A DNA stretch of 39,333 nucleotides from Rhodospirillaceae bacterium (GCA_018660305.1 JABJKO010000061.1:1-39333), one strand, 5' to 3'; shown: positions 16,099 to 24,917, counted from the first letter of the stretch. Notes: generated by a model from the letters alone, not told the origin. A program made the numbers and translations.

Positions 16099-16884
16099 AT
16101 GAACGACAAAAGGACCGGACCGCCTAGTACGCAGATCGGGTCAACCCATTCGCGAACCGATACCCTCACCATTCGCGGGCGGGATACCCTGTCGGAGATC
16201 GTTGGCGAGAAAACCTTCACCGAAACGTTTTTCTTTATCGTCACCGGGCGCATGCCGAGTGCCGGGGACACCAAATGTTTCGACGCCTGTCTCAACGTGC
16301 TGATGGATCATGGTCTGACGCCGAGCGCCCTGGTCGCCCGTCTGACCGAGGATTCGGTGCCTGATGATATGCAGGTGTCCATGGCCGCGGGTTTGCTGCT
16401 TGTGGCTAACCGCCACGTGGGCACCATGAGCGGCGCCGGCAGGTTGCTGGCCGACGCCGTCGCCAGCGATGAGGAGCCGCGGGCCTGGGCGCAGCGGGTG
16501 GTTGCCGAGCACCGGGCTCAGAAGAAGCGGGTGCCCGGTTTCGGTCATCCCCATTATGCACCGGACGATCCCAGGGCGACGCGCCTGTTCGAGGTGGCCG
16601 AGGCCGCCGGCTGTGCGGGACGGCATATCGCCCTGATCAAGCTGCTGGGCGAGGAGATCGAGGCAGCCATGGGGCGGCATCTGACGCTGAACGTGACCGG
16701 AGCCATGGCGGCGGTGCTGAGCGAGATCGGGTTTCCGGTGGAGGCCATGCGCGGCGTCGCGGTGGTCGGGCGCGCCGCCGGTCTGGTGGCGCATATCTAT
16801 GAGGAAAAACAGACCGGGCTCGCGCGCAGCCTGATCGAATTCGCCGACCGGGAAGTGGCGGTGACCCCGCCGGACGAGGCCTGA
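16099..16884 (+). CDS. Short citrate-synthase-like protein (citryl-CoA lyase family)
   Basis: At 261 residues it is much shorter than citrate synthase (about 430) and matches the stand-alone citryl-CoA lyase group. It keeps the core helices and the catalytic region PGFGHPHYAPDDPRA near residue 154, and the C-terminal VGRAAGLVAHIYEE that forms the CoA/oxaloacetate site. The N-terminal TETFFFIVTGRMPS resembles the entry helix of the fold. It likely cleaves or forms a C-C bond in an acyl-CoA with a dicarboxylic acid. The next gene, a CoA-transferase, starts 4 nt after its stop, so substrate activation and lyase steps may be consecutive. The ATG has AGGAG 10 nt upstream. Confidence 0.82.
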   Translation: MNDKRTGPPSTQIGSTHSRTDTLTIRGRDTLSEIVGEKTFTETFFFIVTGRMPSAGDTKCFDACLNVLMDHGLTPSALVARLTEDSVPDDMQVSMAAGLLLVANRHVGTMSGAGRLLADAVASDEEPRAWAQRVVAEHRAQKKRVPGFGHPHYAPDDPRATRLFEVAEAAGCAGRHIALIKLLGEEIEAAMGRHLTLNVTGAMAAVLSEIGFPVEAMRGVAVVGRAAGLVAHIYEEKQTGLARSLIEFADREVAVTPPDEA

Positions 16885-16888
16885 TGCC

Positions 16889-18037
16889 ATGACGGCGGCG
16901 CTTGAGGGGGTCCGGATCGTGGAATTCGCCAATTATGTGGCGGGCCCCTATGCCGGCATGATGCTGGCGGATCTCGGCGCCGAGGTGATCAAGATAGAGG
17001 CGCCGGGCGGCGGCGACCCGTTTCGAGATTGGGGAGACGGAAAATTCAGCCCCACCTTCGAGGCTCTGAACCGCAATAAAAAAAGCGTGGTCCTTGATCT
17101 TAAATCCGAGACCGGCAGGGAGCAGGCGGAGCGGATAATCGCGACGAGCGACGTGCTGATCGAGAATTTCCGCCACGGCGTTCTCGATTCTCTGGGGCTG
17201 GGTTATGAGGCAGTGGCGGCCGATCATCCGGCGTTGATCTATTGCTCCATCACCGGGTTTGGCGCGTCCGGTCCCTACCGCGACCGGCCCGGTTACGACA
17301 CGGTGGGGCAGGGGATGGGCGGGCTGCTCAGCCTGATGACCGGGCTCGATGAACCGAAACCCATGGGTTATTCCTTTTCCGACCATTTCGCTGGCATCGC
17401 CGCCTGCCAGGGTATTCTGGCGGCGCTTCTGGCGCGCGAACGGACCGGCAGAGGGCAGAAAGTTGATACCTCCCTGCTTCAGGCGACAGTGTCACTGACC
17501 GGGGAGAACGCGGCGCGGTATTTTTATGACGGGCGTGTTCCCGACCGCGAAGAACGCACCCACCTTGCCCAGGTCTATGCCTTCGTGGATTGCGACAAAC
17601 GGCCCTTTGTGATCCATCTGTCGTCGCCGACAAAATTCTGGGACGGTCTGCTGGCGGCGATCGGCCATCCGGAATGGGCGGAAGAGTCCCGGTTCGCCAC
17701 CCGCCGCGACCGGATGAAAAATTACGACGCCCTGCACGCGGCCCTGTCGGACATATTCGCCACCGACAACCGCGAGGCATGGCTCCGGCGATTGCTGGAC
17801 CAGGACGTGCCGGCCGGGCCTCTCAATACGCTCGCCGAGGTTTTCGACGACCCGCAGGTGACGCATCTCGGCATGAAAATAGAGATCGATCATCCCGATG
17901 AAGGCCCCATCTCGCTGGTCGCCGGTGGCTATCAAATGAGCGACACGCCGCTTACCATCCGATCCGCCGCGCCCAGGCTGGGCCAGCATACCGATGCGGT
18001 GCTGGAGAAACTGAAATCAAGAAACGGACAGACATGA
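16889..18037 (+). CDS. CaiB/BaiF family III CoA-transferase
   Basis: The 382-residue enzyme has the family III length and motifs: LEGVRIVEFANYVAGPYAGMMLADLGAEVIKIE in segments over residues 5-37, NRNKKSVVLDLK at 61-72, and RPGYDTVGQGMGGL with the catalytic aspartate at about residue 137. Enzymes of this class move CoA between carboxylic acids through an aspartyl-CoA anhydride. It follows the citryl-CoA-lyase-like gene by 4 nt and precedes the decarboxylase-like gene by 10 nt, so all are one operon. The acid it activates is unknown. The downstream CoA-transferase at 36144 is the more similar of the two other paralogs in this window. Confidence 0.93.
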   Translation: MTAALEGVRIVEFANYVAGPYAGMMLADLGAEVIKIEAPGGGDPFRDWGDGKFSPTFEALNRNKKSVVLDLKSETGREQAERIIATSDVLIENFRHGVLDSLGLGYEAVAADHPALIYCSITGFGASGPYRDRPGYDTVGQGMGGLLSLMTGLDEPKPMGYSFSDHFAGIAACQGILAALLARERTGRGQKVDTSLLQATVSLTGENAARYFYDGRVPDREERTHLAQVYAFVDCDKRPFVIHLSSPTKFWDGLLAAIGHPEWAEESRFATRRDRMKNYDALHAALSDIFATDNREAWLRRLLDQDVPAGPLNTLAEVFDDPQVTHLGMKIEIDHPDEGPISLVAGGYQMSDTPLTIRSAAPRLGQHTDAVLEKLKSRNGQT

Positions 18038-18047
18038 GGAGGAAGGC

Positions 18048-19037
18048 GTGGACATAACCATTGCGCTGGAGCGTTACGAACGGCACGTGCCTTTTTTTAC
18101 GGGTGAGGTAACCGCGCCTACCGGCATCAATCTGAAACCGCTGGAAATTGGCGAAACCCGGATGCGCCGGGATGGGTATGACCGGCATCACCGTATGCTT
18201 CGCGATCTCGAGTTCGATGTGTGCGAGATGTCGCTGGGGTCTTACGTGCTGGGACTGTCGCGCGATCCGGACTTCGGGATGGTCGGCGTACCGGTGTTTC
18301 CACGGCGCTATTTTTCCATGAGCCAGATCTATGTGAATTCGGCGGCCGGCATCGAGAGCCCGGCGGATCTGGTGGGGCGCAACGTGGGCATTACCGCTTT
18401 TCAGGTGACCCTGTCGGTTCTCGCCAAGGGCGATTTAAAACGGGATTACGGCGTTGCGTGGCAGGATGTGAACTGGCACTGCATGCGCCCGGAACAATTG
18501 CCCATCGAATTCCCCGACGGGGTATCGGTACAGAGGGTTCCCGAGGGCGGCGATATCGGCGAAATGCTGGTGCGGGGCGACATCGATGCGCTGATTTGTC
18601 CGCAACGGCCGGAGAGGACCAACCAGGCGCTTGCCGAGGCGGGTGACAAAATCAGACGCCTGTTTCCCGATCCGTCGGCGGAAGACGAGCGCTACTATCG
18701 GAAATACGGATATTTCCCGCTGATGCATCTGCTGGCCATACGAAGTGATGTTGCCGCGCGCGTACCCGAGTTGGCGCCGGCGCTTATTCCCCTGTGGGAG
18801 GAATCGAAACGCATTGCCTATGATTATTACGAGGACCCCGCCTATCCCCTGCTGGCATGGGGCTGGAATAGCTTTCAGGAGCAGCGCGACCGGCTTGCGC
18901 CCGATGTCTGGCCGTCCGGGCTGGCGGCCAATCGTGAAAACCTTCAAATGTTTCTGGATGCTTGCGATGATCAGGGGTTGATGGAACGCCCTCTCACAGT
19001 CGATGATTTGTTTGTCGAATCGGTACGGGATAGCTGA
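18048..19037 (+). CDS. 4,5-dihydroxyphthalate decarboxylase-like / periplasmic-binding-fold protein
   Basis: The 329-residue protein begins with a GTG preceded by AGGAGGA. It resembles the Pht5-type 4,5-dihydroxyphthalate decarboxylase family, whose fold is that of a periplasmic binding protein: ITIALERYERHVPFFTGEV at the start, FDVCEMSLGSYVLGLSR near residue 60, PVFPRRYFSMSQIYVN, and DLVGRNVGITAFQVTLS. No signal peptide is visible, so it should be cytoplasmic. The family also contains members of unknown function, and decarboxylation is only inferred. Its place between a CoA-transferase and a fumarate-reductase-like flavoprotein points to breakdown of an aromatic or cyclic diacid. Confidence 0.78.
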   Translation: MDITIALERYERHVPFFTGEVTAPTGINLKPLEIGETRMRRDGYDRHHRMLRDLEFDVCEMSLGSYVLGLSRDPDFGMVGVPVFPRRYFSMSQIYVNSAAGIESPADLVGRNVGITAFQVTLSVLAKGDLKRDYGVAWQDVNWHCMRPEQLPIEFPDGVSVQRVPEGGDIGEMLVRGDIDALICPQRPERTNQALAEAGDKIRRLFPDPSAEDERYYRKYGYFPLMHLLAIRSDVAARVPELAPALIPLWEESKRIAYDYYEDPAYPLLAWGWNSFQEQRDRLAPDVWPSGLAANRENLQMFLDACDDQGLMERPLTVDDLFVESVRDS

Positions 19038-19072
19038 GCGGGGGTTTGGAGGGCGCAGGAGTAGGTGAGGTC

Positions 19073-20782
19073 ATGATAGACCGGACAATTGAAACCGACG
19101 TGCTGATTATCGGCGGCGGTGGTGGTGGATTACGGGCGGCCGTCGAGGCCCATGAAGCCGGGGCGCGGGTGCTGGTGCTATCGAAGGGCATCGTCGGCAA
19201 GAGCGGGCTTACGCAGACGGCGGTTACGGGCTTTCAGGTCGCCTTCGGCTATGCCGACCCCCGGGACAATGCCGATGTGCATTACGCCGACACCATCCGG
19301 GGCGGCTACGGGCTCGCCGATCCGGAACTGGCGCGGATTTTTACGGCCGGCGCGGTTGAGGCCGTCGAAGATATCGAATCCTTTGGCGCTCGGTTTGACC
19401 GTGAACCCGATGGCAAGCTGGTCCAGCGTAAACTGGATTCGTCGCAGACCTATCCGCGCTCCATCAAAAAGGGCGACTCATTGGGCACGCCCATCATGCA
19501 GGCCCTGCGGCGCCAGATAAACAAGCGGAAGATCCCGCGGATGCATGAGATCCTGGTCACCAGCCTGCTGAAGGACGGAGACCGGGTATGCGGCGCCATC
19601 GCCGTCGATTTCCAGACCGGAGAACTGCTCGAGATTCGCGCCGGTGCCATAGTGATGGCGGCCGGCGGGGCCGGCGAAATGTTTCCGGTCCACAGCAACA
19701 CGCCGGATTCCACCGGAGACGGTTATGTGCTGGCGCTGGAGGCCGGCGCCGATCTGGTGGATATCGAATTTCTCCTGATGCTGGGTCATGCGGTTCTCCA
19801 TCCGGCGACGGTGCGCGGTGTTCTCTTCACCTTTCAGTATCTGCTGACCAAAGGCGCGCGGCCCCTGTTCAATTCGGAAGGGGAACCGTTTCTGGCCCGC
19901 TATGATCCGGAAGGGGGCGACAACCCGGCACGCCATATTTATGCGCGGGCCATCTATGGAGAGGTGCGGGCCGGGCGCGGCAGCCCCCATGGCGGGGCCT
20001 TCTTCGACCCCGGATCGGTGTCGATGGAGACGCTGATGGAGTCCTTGCCGTCGCAAACCAAATATCTGCTGTCCTTTGGCGTCGACATGACAAAACCCAT
20101 CGAGGTGGGCTCGGCGGCCCATTATGTATGTGGTGGAATCAAGATCGACACCAATTCGCAATCCACCGTGCCCGGTCTGTTCGCGGTTGGCGAATGTTCC
20201 GGTGGGCCCCACGGGGCGGGCCGCATCGGCGGTAATTCGCTCACCGAAATCCTGGTGTTCGGCAAGCGGGCCGGCCGTGCCGCGGCGGAGGCGGCCTCCA
20301 CCGCAGGGCAGGCTAATGTGGACAGGGATTTCATCGAGGCCGAGTGCCGCCGGGTTCTCGATTTTCTGTCCGATCGGCGCAGCGGGCCGCGACCCCATGA
20401 AGTAAAGGCGCAATTGCAGAAAATCATGAACGACCATGTGGGCGTGGTCCGCAACGACGAAGGACTTGGCTCAGCCGTCGCGCGCTTCGAGGACATGCAG
20501 GAGGCGGATATCGGCGCCATGGCGCTGGCCAACCATGACCGGGTCGGCAATTACGACTGGATCGAGGCGCTGGAAGTCGCCGCGATGGTACGGTTTGGTC
20601 AGGCCATGGCCGGTGCCGCCCGCCTGCGCACCGAAAGCCGGGGGGCCCATTACCGCGAAGATTACCCCGATCTCGATGACGAACACTGGCTTAAAAATAT
20701 TCTGATCCGGCGCGACGGGGATGGGTTCGCGTTCGAGGCCAGGCCCTGCCCGACCGGTCCCGTTCTGGAGCCCGCTGAGTGA
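19073..20782 (+). CDS. FAD-dependent oxidoreductase, fumarate reductase/succinate dehydrogenase flavoprotein-like
   Basis: The 569-residue flavoprotein has an N-terminal dinucleotide fold TDVLIIGGGGGGLRAAVEA, a MAAGGAGEMFP segment, and the C-terminal PGLFAVGECSGG-PHGAGRIGGNSLTE motif with the conserved arginine. This is the succinate dehydrogenase/fumarate reductase/L-aspartate oxidase superfamily. The histidine that carries covalent FAD in SdhA is not at the usual place (KSGLTQTAVTGF here), so the FAD is probably non-covalent. ATG 19073 has GGTGAGG upstream; a TTG at 19046 is less likely. The stop overlaps the approach to a small 2Fe-2S protein gene 2 nt away, its likely electron partner. 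No membrane anchor subunits are present. Confidence 0.9.
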   Translation: MIDRTIETDVLIIGGGGGGLRAAVEAHEAGARVLVLSKGIVGKSGLTQTAVTGFQVAFGYADPRDNADVHYADTIRGGYGLADPELARIFTAGAVEAVEDIESFGARFDREPDGKLVQRKLDSSQTYPRSIKKGDSLGTPIMQALRRQINKRKIPRMHEILVTSLLKDGDRVCGAIAVDFQTGELLEIRAGAIVMAAGGAGEMFPVHSNTPDSTGDGYVLALEAGADLVDIEFLLMLGHAVLHPATVRGVLFTFQYLLTKGARPLFNSEGEPFLARYDPEGGDNPARHIYARAIYGEVRAGRGSPHGGAFFDPGSVSMETLMESLPSQTKYLLSFGVDMTKPIEVGSAAHYVCGGIKIDTNSQSTVPGLFAVGECSGGPHGAGRIGGNSLTEILVFGKRAGRAAAEAASTAGQANVDRDFIEAECRRVLDFLSDRRSGPRPHEVKAQLQKIMNDHVGVVRNDEGLGSAVARFEDMQEADIGAMALANHDRVGNYDWIEALEVAAMVRFGQAMAGAARLRTESRGAHYREDYPDLDDEHWLKNILIRRDGDGFAFEARPCPTGPVLEPAE

Positions 20783-20783
20783 T

Positions 20784-21095
20784 ATGAGCACATTGCGTCT
20801 TAAACTGTATCGATTCGACCCGGCCCGCGATGCGGAACCTCGTCATGAAGACTATGAGATCGAGTCGGAGGGGCCGTTGTCCGTCCTGCAGGCGATCCGG
20901 CGGGTCTATCTCACGGTGGATGGCAGCCTGTCGTTTCGAAATTCCGACTGCCGGCGGGGTGTTTGCGGCATCTGTTCCATGATGGTCGACGGCCGCCGCC
21001 AGCTAACGTGTATGTGTTTGGCGACCGACGGGATGATTGTCGAACCGCCGCCCAACCGCAAAATCGTCAAGGATCTGGTGTTCGAGACCGATTAA
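20784..21095 (+). CDS. Minimal 2Fe-2S iron-sulfur protein (SdhB N-domain-like)
   Basis: This 103-residue protein is the N-terminal plant-type ferredoxin domain of succinate dehydrogenase/fumarate reductase iron-sulfur subunits. The cluster ligands are C56, C61, C64 and C76 in SDCRRGVCGICSMMVDG...TC. It stops just after KIVKDLVFE, which in full SdhB leads into the domain with 4Fe-4S and 3Fe-4S clusters; that domain is missing. It should therefore be a simple one-electron carrier for the flavoprotein directly upstream. The start ATG lies 1 nt after the upstream stop. The frame upstream to 20721 is only overlap with that gene. The truncation could be ancestral design or loss; no remnant follows downstream. 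Confidence 0.88.
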   Translation: MSTLRLKLYRFDPARDAEPRHEDYEIESEGPLSVLQAIRRVYLTVDGSLSFRNSDCRRGVCGICSMMVDGRRQLTCMCLATDGMIVEPPPNRKIVKDLVFETD

Positions 21096-21200
21096 ATTTC
21101 GTTATATGGCTTGATAATCGCCGGTGCCGCTGATCTCATGCCTTTATTGAGGCGACGCTGCGTTTCAATTTCATCCGAAACTGGTAATTGGGAGATTTTG

Positions 21201-22241
21201 ATGGATATTCGTTCACTGAAAGGCGCTGCGACGGTGATTGCCGCCGGTGCGCTATTGCTGACCGGTACGCCGGTTGCCGCGGCGGATTATTTCGCCGGCA
21301 AGACCATTACGGTGCAGGTCCCGTCGGGATCGGGCGGTTCCTATCACGCGTACTGCCAGATGGTGCAGAGAAACATCGCCCGATTCATTCCGGGAAAGCC
21401 GAAAACGCTTATCCAGAATCTTCCCGGCGGCGGTGGCGCTAAATCCGCTTCCTATATGTATAATGTCGCCCCGAAGAACGGCGGCGTAATCGGAATGATC
21501 GCGCCCGGAAACATCACGGTTCCTCTTGTCAGGAAAGTGAAGTTCGACGCGCGGAAATTTGAATGGCTGGGATCACCGGCTGCGCGGTCCAACGCGCTCT
21601 GGTTCTGGCATACCTCCGGGATCAAGACACTTGCCGATATCCAAAAACGTGAGGTGCCCATTGCGACGTCCGGCTTTGGCTCCAGCTCCTCGGTTCTGCC
21701 GCGTCTGATCAACAAGACCCTCGGGACCAAGATGAAGATCATCTACGGTTATCGCGGTGGCGGACTCATGAATCTGGCCATCGAAAAGGGCGAAGTGATG
21801 GGCCGTGCCACCTTCCACTCGGCGTTTTCCACGGCGCGCCCGACCTGGCTGCCGGAGAAAAAAGTCACCGCGGTTCTCGTCATGGGCCCCCGTGATCCGC
21901 ATCCGGCCTTTAAGGGTGTGCCGCACATAGTGGATCTGTTGAAACCGGGATCTATCGAGCGATCGGTTTATGATATTATCGCCATCAACCTGGAAGTGGG
22001 GCAGGCTTTTTATGTTGCACCCGGGACCCCGAAAAAAATCGTGAACGAGTTGGAGACAGCGTTTAGGGCGATGCACGCCGATGCCAGCTTCAAGCAACAG
22101 GTCCTCAAAAGAGGCCTCGAATATTCGCCCGTATCCGCGGCGGAAATTCGCAAGAAAATCGATCTCGGTTTCAAGGCCGCGACACCTGAGGCCCTGAAAG
22201 AGCTGAGAAAAATCTTCACCAAGAAGAAGAAAAAATCGTAA
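21201..22241 (+). CDS. Tripartite tricarboxylate transporter-type (Bug) substrate-binding protein, copy 1
   Basis: The 346-residue secreted protein has a signal peptide (MDIRSLKGAATVIAAGALLL..., cleavage after VAAA) and the TctC/Bug fold: KTITVQVPSGSGGSYHAYCQ, then LIQNLPGGGGAKSASYMYN near residue 75 and GMIAPGNITVPLVRK. Such periplasmic proteins deliver carboxylates to TctA/TctB, which are not in the window. It is the most divergent of three tandem copies and ends in KKKKKS. GGGAG lies 7-8 nt before the ATG. It is 105 nt after the 2Fe-2S gene and may belong to that cluster. A terminator follows. Confidence 0.88.
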   Translation: MDIRSLKGAATVIAAGALLLTGTPVAAADYFAGKTITVQVPSGSGGSYHAYCQMVQRNIARFIPGKPKTLIQNLPGGGGAKSASYMYNVAPKNGGVIGMIAPGNITVPLVRKVKFDARKFEWLGSPAARSNALWFWHTSGIKTLADIQKREVPIATSGFGSSSSVLPRLINKTLGTKMKIIYGYRGGGLMNLAIEKGEVMGRATFHSAFSTARPTWLPEKKVTAVLVMGPRDPHPAFKGVPHIVDLLKPGSIERSVYDIIAINLEVGQAFYVAPGTPKKIVNELETAFRAMHADASFKQQVLKRGLEYSPVSAAEIRKKIDLGFKAATPEALKELRKIFTKKKKKS

Positions 22242-22259
22242 TAAATTCACTCTGAGATT

Positions 22260-22306
22260 GGGGCCTGCGCCGACATTGTCACCCTCGGCGCGGGCCCCTC
22301 TGTTTT
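22260..22306 (+). terminator. Rho-independent terminator after binding-protein copy 1
   Basis: A 14-bp stem GGGGCCTGCGCCGA/TCGGCGCGGGCCCC with one G-T pair and an 11-nt loop is followed by TCTGTTTT, 18 nt after the stop. Confidence 0.88.
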
Positions 22307-22494
22307 CTGACAATCGCCAATCCGGGCCAGAAATTCGTCCCTCTCCCCGTTGGGGTTCCTCATGGAGGTCGTCTTCGAGTGGGATTTATTCCGCTCATAG
22401 CGCTTGATTATCGAACACACCGCTGCTTTCATGGCGCCCAAGAGTCGTTCTTTAACAAGGCTCGCATCCACATCAGGGAAATTGGGAGAAAACC

Positions 22495-23532
22495 ATGATC
22501 GTACGATCACTGAATGTTGCCGTGCCAGCCATACTGGCGGGTACGCTACTGGCAGCCGGTTCGCCTGTTGCCGCCGCGGATTATTTTGCCAACAAAACAA
22601 TCACCGTGCAGGTCCCGTCCGGATCGGGCGGCACCTATCATGCCTATTGCCAGATGGTTCAACGAAATTTTGGCAATTACATACCGGGAAAACCGAAGAC
22701 CCTCATTCAGAATCTTCCCGGCGCGGGCGGCGCGAAATCTGCTGCTTTCATGTACAACGTCGCCGCGAAAGACGGCACCAGAATGGCGATGATCGCGCCT
22801 GGCACGATCACCGTACCCCTGGTCCGCAAGGTGAGATTCGACGCCCGTGAATTCGAATGGCTGGGAGCGCCGGCAGCCCGGTCTTCCGCCTTCTGGTTCT
22901 GGCACACGACGGGAATAAAAAACCTCGATGACATCAAGAAGCAGGAAGTGACCATCGCCACGAGCGGCTTTGGAGCGGCCGGCTCGGTCCTCACGAGGCT
23001 GATCAATGCCACGCTCGGCACCAAGATGAAGCTGATTTATGGCTACAAGGGCGGCGGTGCGATCAACGTGTCTGTTGAACGTGGCGAGACCATGGGCCGC
23101 TGGAACTTCCGGTCGGGTTTCACCGGTGTCCGCCCCTCCTGGATCCCGGGCAAGAAGGTCATTCCGGTTATCAGGATGGGACCCCATGATCCCGATCCGG
23201 TCTATAACGGTGTTCCGCATTTGCGCGACCTTCTCACAGCCGGGTCGGTCGAACGGAAGATGTATGATGTTCTTGGTATGAATCTCGATGTGGGCCAGGC
23301 GTTCTATGTCCCGCAGGGCACGCCGAAGAAAGCCGTTCGAATCCTGGTAACCGCGTTCGACAAGATGCTCGCCGACCCGATCTTCAAGGAGAGGATCATC
23401 AAGCGGCGGATCGAATACTCACCTAAATCCGCAGCGCAGATTCGCGCGAAGATCAAGCAGGGCTTCGACGCCGCGACACCCGAAGTCGTCAGAGAGCTGA
23501 AATTGCTCTTTACCAAAAAGAAGAAATCCTAA
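22495..23532 (+). CDS. Tripartite tricarboxylate transporter-type (Bug) substrate-binding protein, copy 2
   Basis: The 345-residue protein has a signal peptide ending in VAAA and the same framework as its neighbours (VPSGSGGTYHAYCQMVQRN, LIQNLPGAGGAKSAAFMYN, MIAPGTITVPLVRK, YGYKGGGAINVSVERGETMG). It is closely similar to copy 3, including the identical stretch MGRWNFRSGFTGVRP, and less similar to copy 1. GGGAGAAAACC precedes the ATG. It ends in KKKKS. Upstream lie 250 nt of non-coding sequence, so it probably has its own promoter, and a strong terminator follows. The ligand is unknown; differences between copies suggest related acids. Confidence 0.9.
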   Translation: MIVRSLNVAVPAILAGTLLAAGSPVAAADYFANKTITVQVPSGSGGTYHAYCQMVQRNFGNYIPGKPKTLIQNLPGAGGAKSAAFMYNVAAKDGTRMAMIAPGTITVPLVRKVRFDAREFEWLGAPAARSSAFWFWHTTGIKNLDDIKKQEVTIATSGFGAAGSVLTRLINATLGTKMKLIYGYKGGGAINVSVERGETMGRWNFRSGFTGVRPSWIPGKKVIPVIRMGPHDPDPVYNGVPHLRDLLTAGSVERKMYDVLGMNLDVGQAFYVPQGTPKKAVRILVTAFDKMLADPIFKERIIKRRIEYSPKSAAQIRAKIKQGFDAATPEVVRELKLLFTKKKKS

Positions 23533-23539
23533 TACCGGA

Positions 23540-23596
23540 ACCGGTGGGGCCAGCGCTGCGTCGAGACGCAGGACGGTCCCCACCGGTCCTTTTTTT
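23540..23596 (+). terminator. Rho-independent terminator after binding-protein copy 2
   Basis: ACCGGTGGGG pairs with CCCCACCGGT and is followed by CC and seven T. The 28-nt apical part contains a further small hairpin (CTGCGTC-GAGACGCAG). Confidence 0.92.
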
Positions 23597-23626
23597 AATC
23601 CATTCAATTTAGCTGTATAGGGCTCT

Positions 23627-23653
23627 AAACCCCGTCTTGCCGGCGGGGTTTTT
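23627..23653 (+). terminator. Second hairpin with T-run between copies 2 and 3
   Basis: AAACCCCG/CGGGGTTT with a 9-nt loop runs into five T. It lies 30 nt after the first terminator and looks like a backup terminator or a remnant of a duplicated intergenic region. Confidence 0.7.
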
Positions 23654-23813
23654 GTGGTGAGGCGGCGCCTGATCATCTGTGCTGCCGGGTGCGATTGCCC
23701 TTGATAACCGTTAAGCCGACTGATTTCATAAGCACGTTGAGTAGGACACTGGTTTGGTTATACCTAAAGGTGTTCGCAGATTTGTTCACAATGAAGGTTT
23801 AGGGAGACACTTA

Positions 23814-24851
23814 ATGTTTGTACGCTCGTTGAAACTTGCGGCGCCGGTGATTGCGGCCGGGTCGCTGATGGCGTTTGGCGGTCCTGTGACCGCTGCTGAA
23901 TACTTCGCAGGCAAGACAATAACGGTTCAGGTTCCGTCCGGGTCCGGTGGCACCTACCACGCCTATTGCCAGATGGTGCAGCGCAATTTAGCGAATTACA
24001 TTCCGGGAAATCCGAAAACGCTGATCCAGAATCTTCCCGGTGCGGGCGGCGCGAAATCCGCCGCTTACATGTACAACGTCGCGCCCAAGAACGGCATGAA
24101 ACTTGCCATGATCGCACCAGGTACGATCACGGTGCCTCTGGTTCGCAAGGTCAAGTTCAACGCCCGCGAATTCGAGTGGCTCGGCGCGCCGGCGGCCCGG
24201 TCTTCCGGGGTCTGGTTTTGGCATACGGCCGGGGTCAAGAGCCTCGCCGACGTACAGAAAACGGAAATCACCCTTGGAACCAGCGGCTTCGGGTCGGCGG
24301 GGTCGGTGTTCCCGCGTCTGATGAATGCGACTCTGGGAACAAAGCTCAAGCTGATCTATGGCTATAAGGGCGGTGGAGCGATCAACGTCTCGGTTGAACG
24401 GGGCGAGACCATGGGCCGCTGGAACTTCCGGTCCGGTTTCACCGGTGTCCGTCCCACATGGATACCCCAGAAGAAGATTATTCCGATCATCAAGATGGGG
24501 CCGCATGACCCGGATCCGGTCTATGCCAACGTTCCGCATTTCCGTGACCTGCTCAAGCCAGGTTCCATCGGGCGGAAGATGTATGATGTTCTCGGCATGA
24601 ATCTCGAGGTCGGACAGGCATTTTATGTCCCGCAGGGAACCAGCAAGAAAGCGGTAGCCATCCTCGCCAAGGCGTTTGACAAGATGCTCGCCGATCCTGT
24701 GTTCAAGGACCGGATTATCAAGCGTCGTATCGAGTATTCGCCGGTATCCGCTGCCGAAATCCGCAAGAAGATCAAGGCCGGCTTCGACGCCGCAACACCC
24801 GACGTCGTGAAAGCGCTTAAGGACATTCTGCTGAAGAAAAAGAAAGTCTGA
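23814..24851 (+). CDS. Tripartite tricarboxylate transporter-type (Bug) substrate-binding protein, copy 3
   Basis: The 345-residue protein starts at ATG 23814 with AGGGAGACACTTA upstream; the open frame back to 23754 has no ribosome site. Signal peptide MFVRSLKLAAPVIAAGSLMA is followed by cleavage near VTAA-EYF. The Bug-type motifs are the same as in copy 2 (VPSGSGGTYHAYCQMVQRN, LIQNLPGAGGAKSAAYMYN). It ends LLKKKKKV. The separate upstream region (281 nt) and its own terminator suggest independent expression from copy 2. Membrane subunits must be encoded elsewhere. Confidence 0.9.
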   Translation: MFVRSLKLAAPVIAAGSLMAFGGPVTAAEYFAGKTITVQVPSGSGGTYHAYCQMVQRNLANYIPGNPKTLIQNLPGAGGAKSAAYMYNVAPKNGMKLAMIAPGTITVPLVRKVKFNAREFEWLGAPAARSSGVWFWHTAGVKSLADVQKTEITLGTSGFGSAGSVFPRLMNATLGTKLKLIYGYKGGGAINVSVERGETMGRWNFRSGFTGVRPTWIPQKKIIPIIKMGPHDPDPVYANVPHFRDLLKPGSIGRKMYDVLGMNLEVGQAFYVPQGTSKKAVAILAKAFDKMLADPVFKDRIIKRRIEYSPVSAAEIRKKIKAGFDAATPDVVKALKDILLKKKKV

Positions 24852-24871
24852 TTATCTAACCACTGACGAGG

Positions 24872-24905
24872 AAAAGGCCTGTGCAGTCTCTGCGCAGGCC
24901 TTTTT
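24872..24905. terminator. Bidirectional terminator between copy 3 and the convergent dioxygenase gene
   Basis: AAAAGGCCTGTGCA/TGCGCAGGCCTTTT forms a 14-bp stem with one wobble pair and the loop GTCTC. T-runs follow on both strands, suiting the convergent genes either side. Confidence 0.88.
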
Positions 24906-24917
24906 CCTTGATGGGTG

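Noticed and set aside
21201..24851. Recent identical gene duplication or assembly artefact of the three binding proteins
   Set aside because: The copies differ throughout at protein and DNA level, and each has distinct flanking sequence and terminator.
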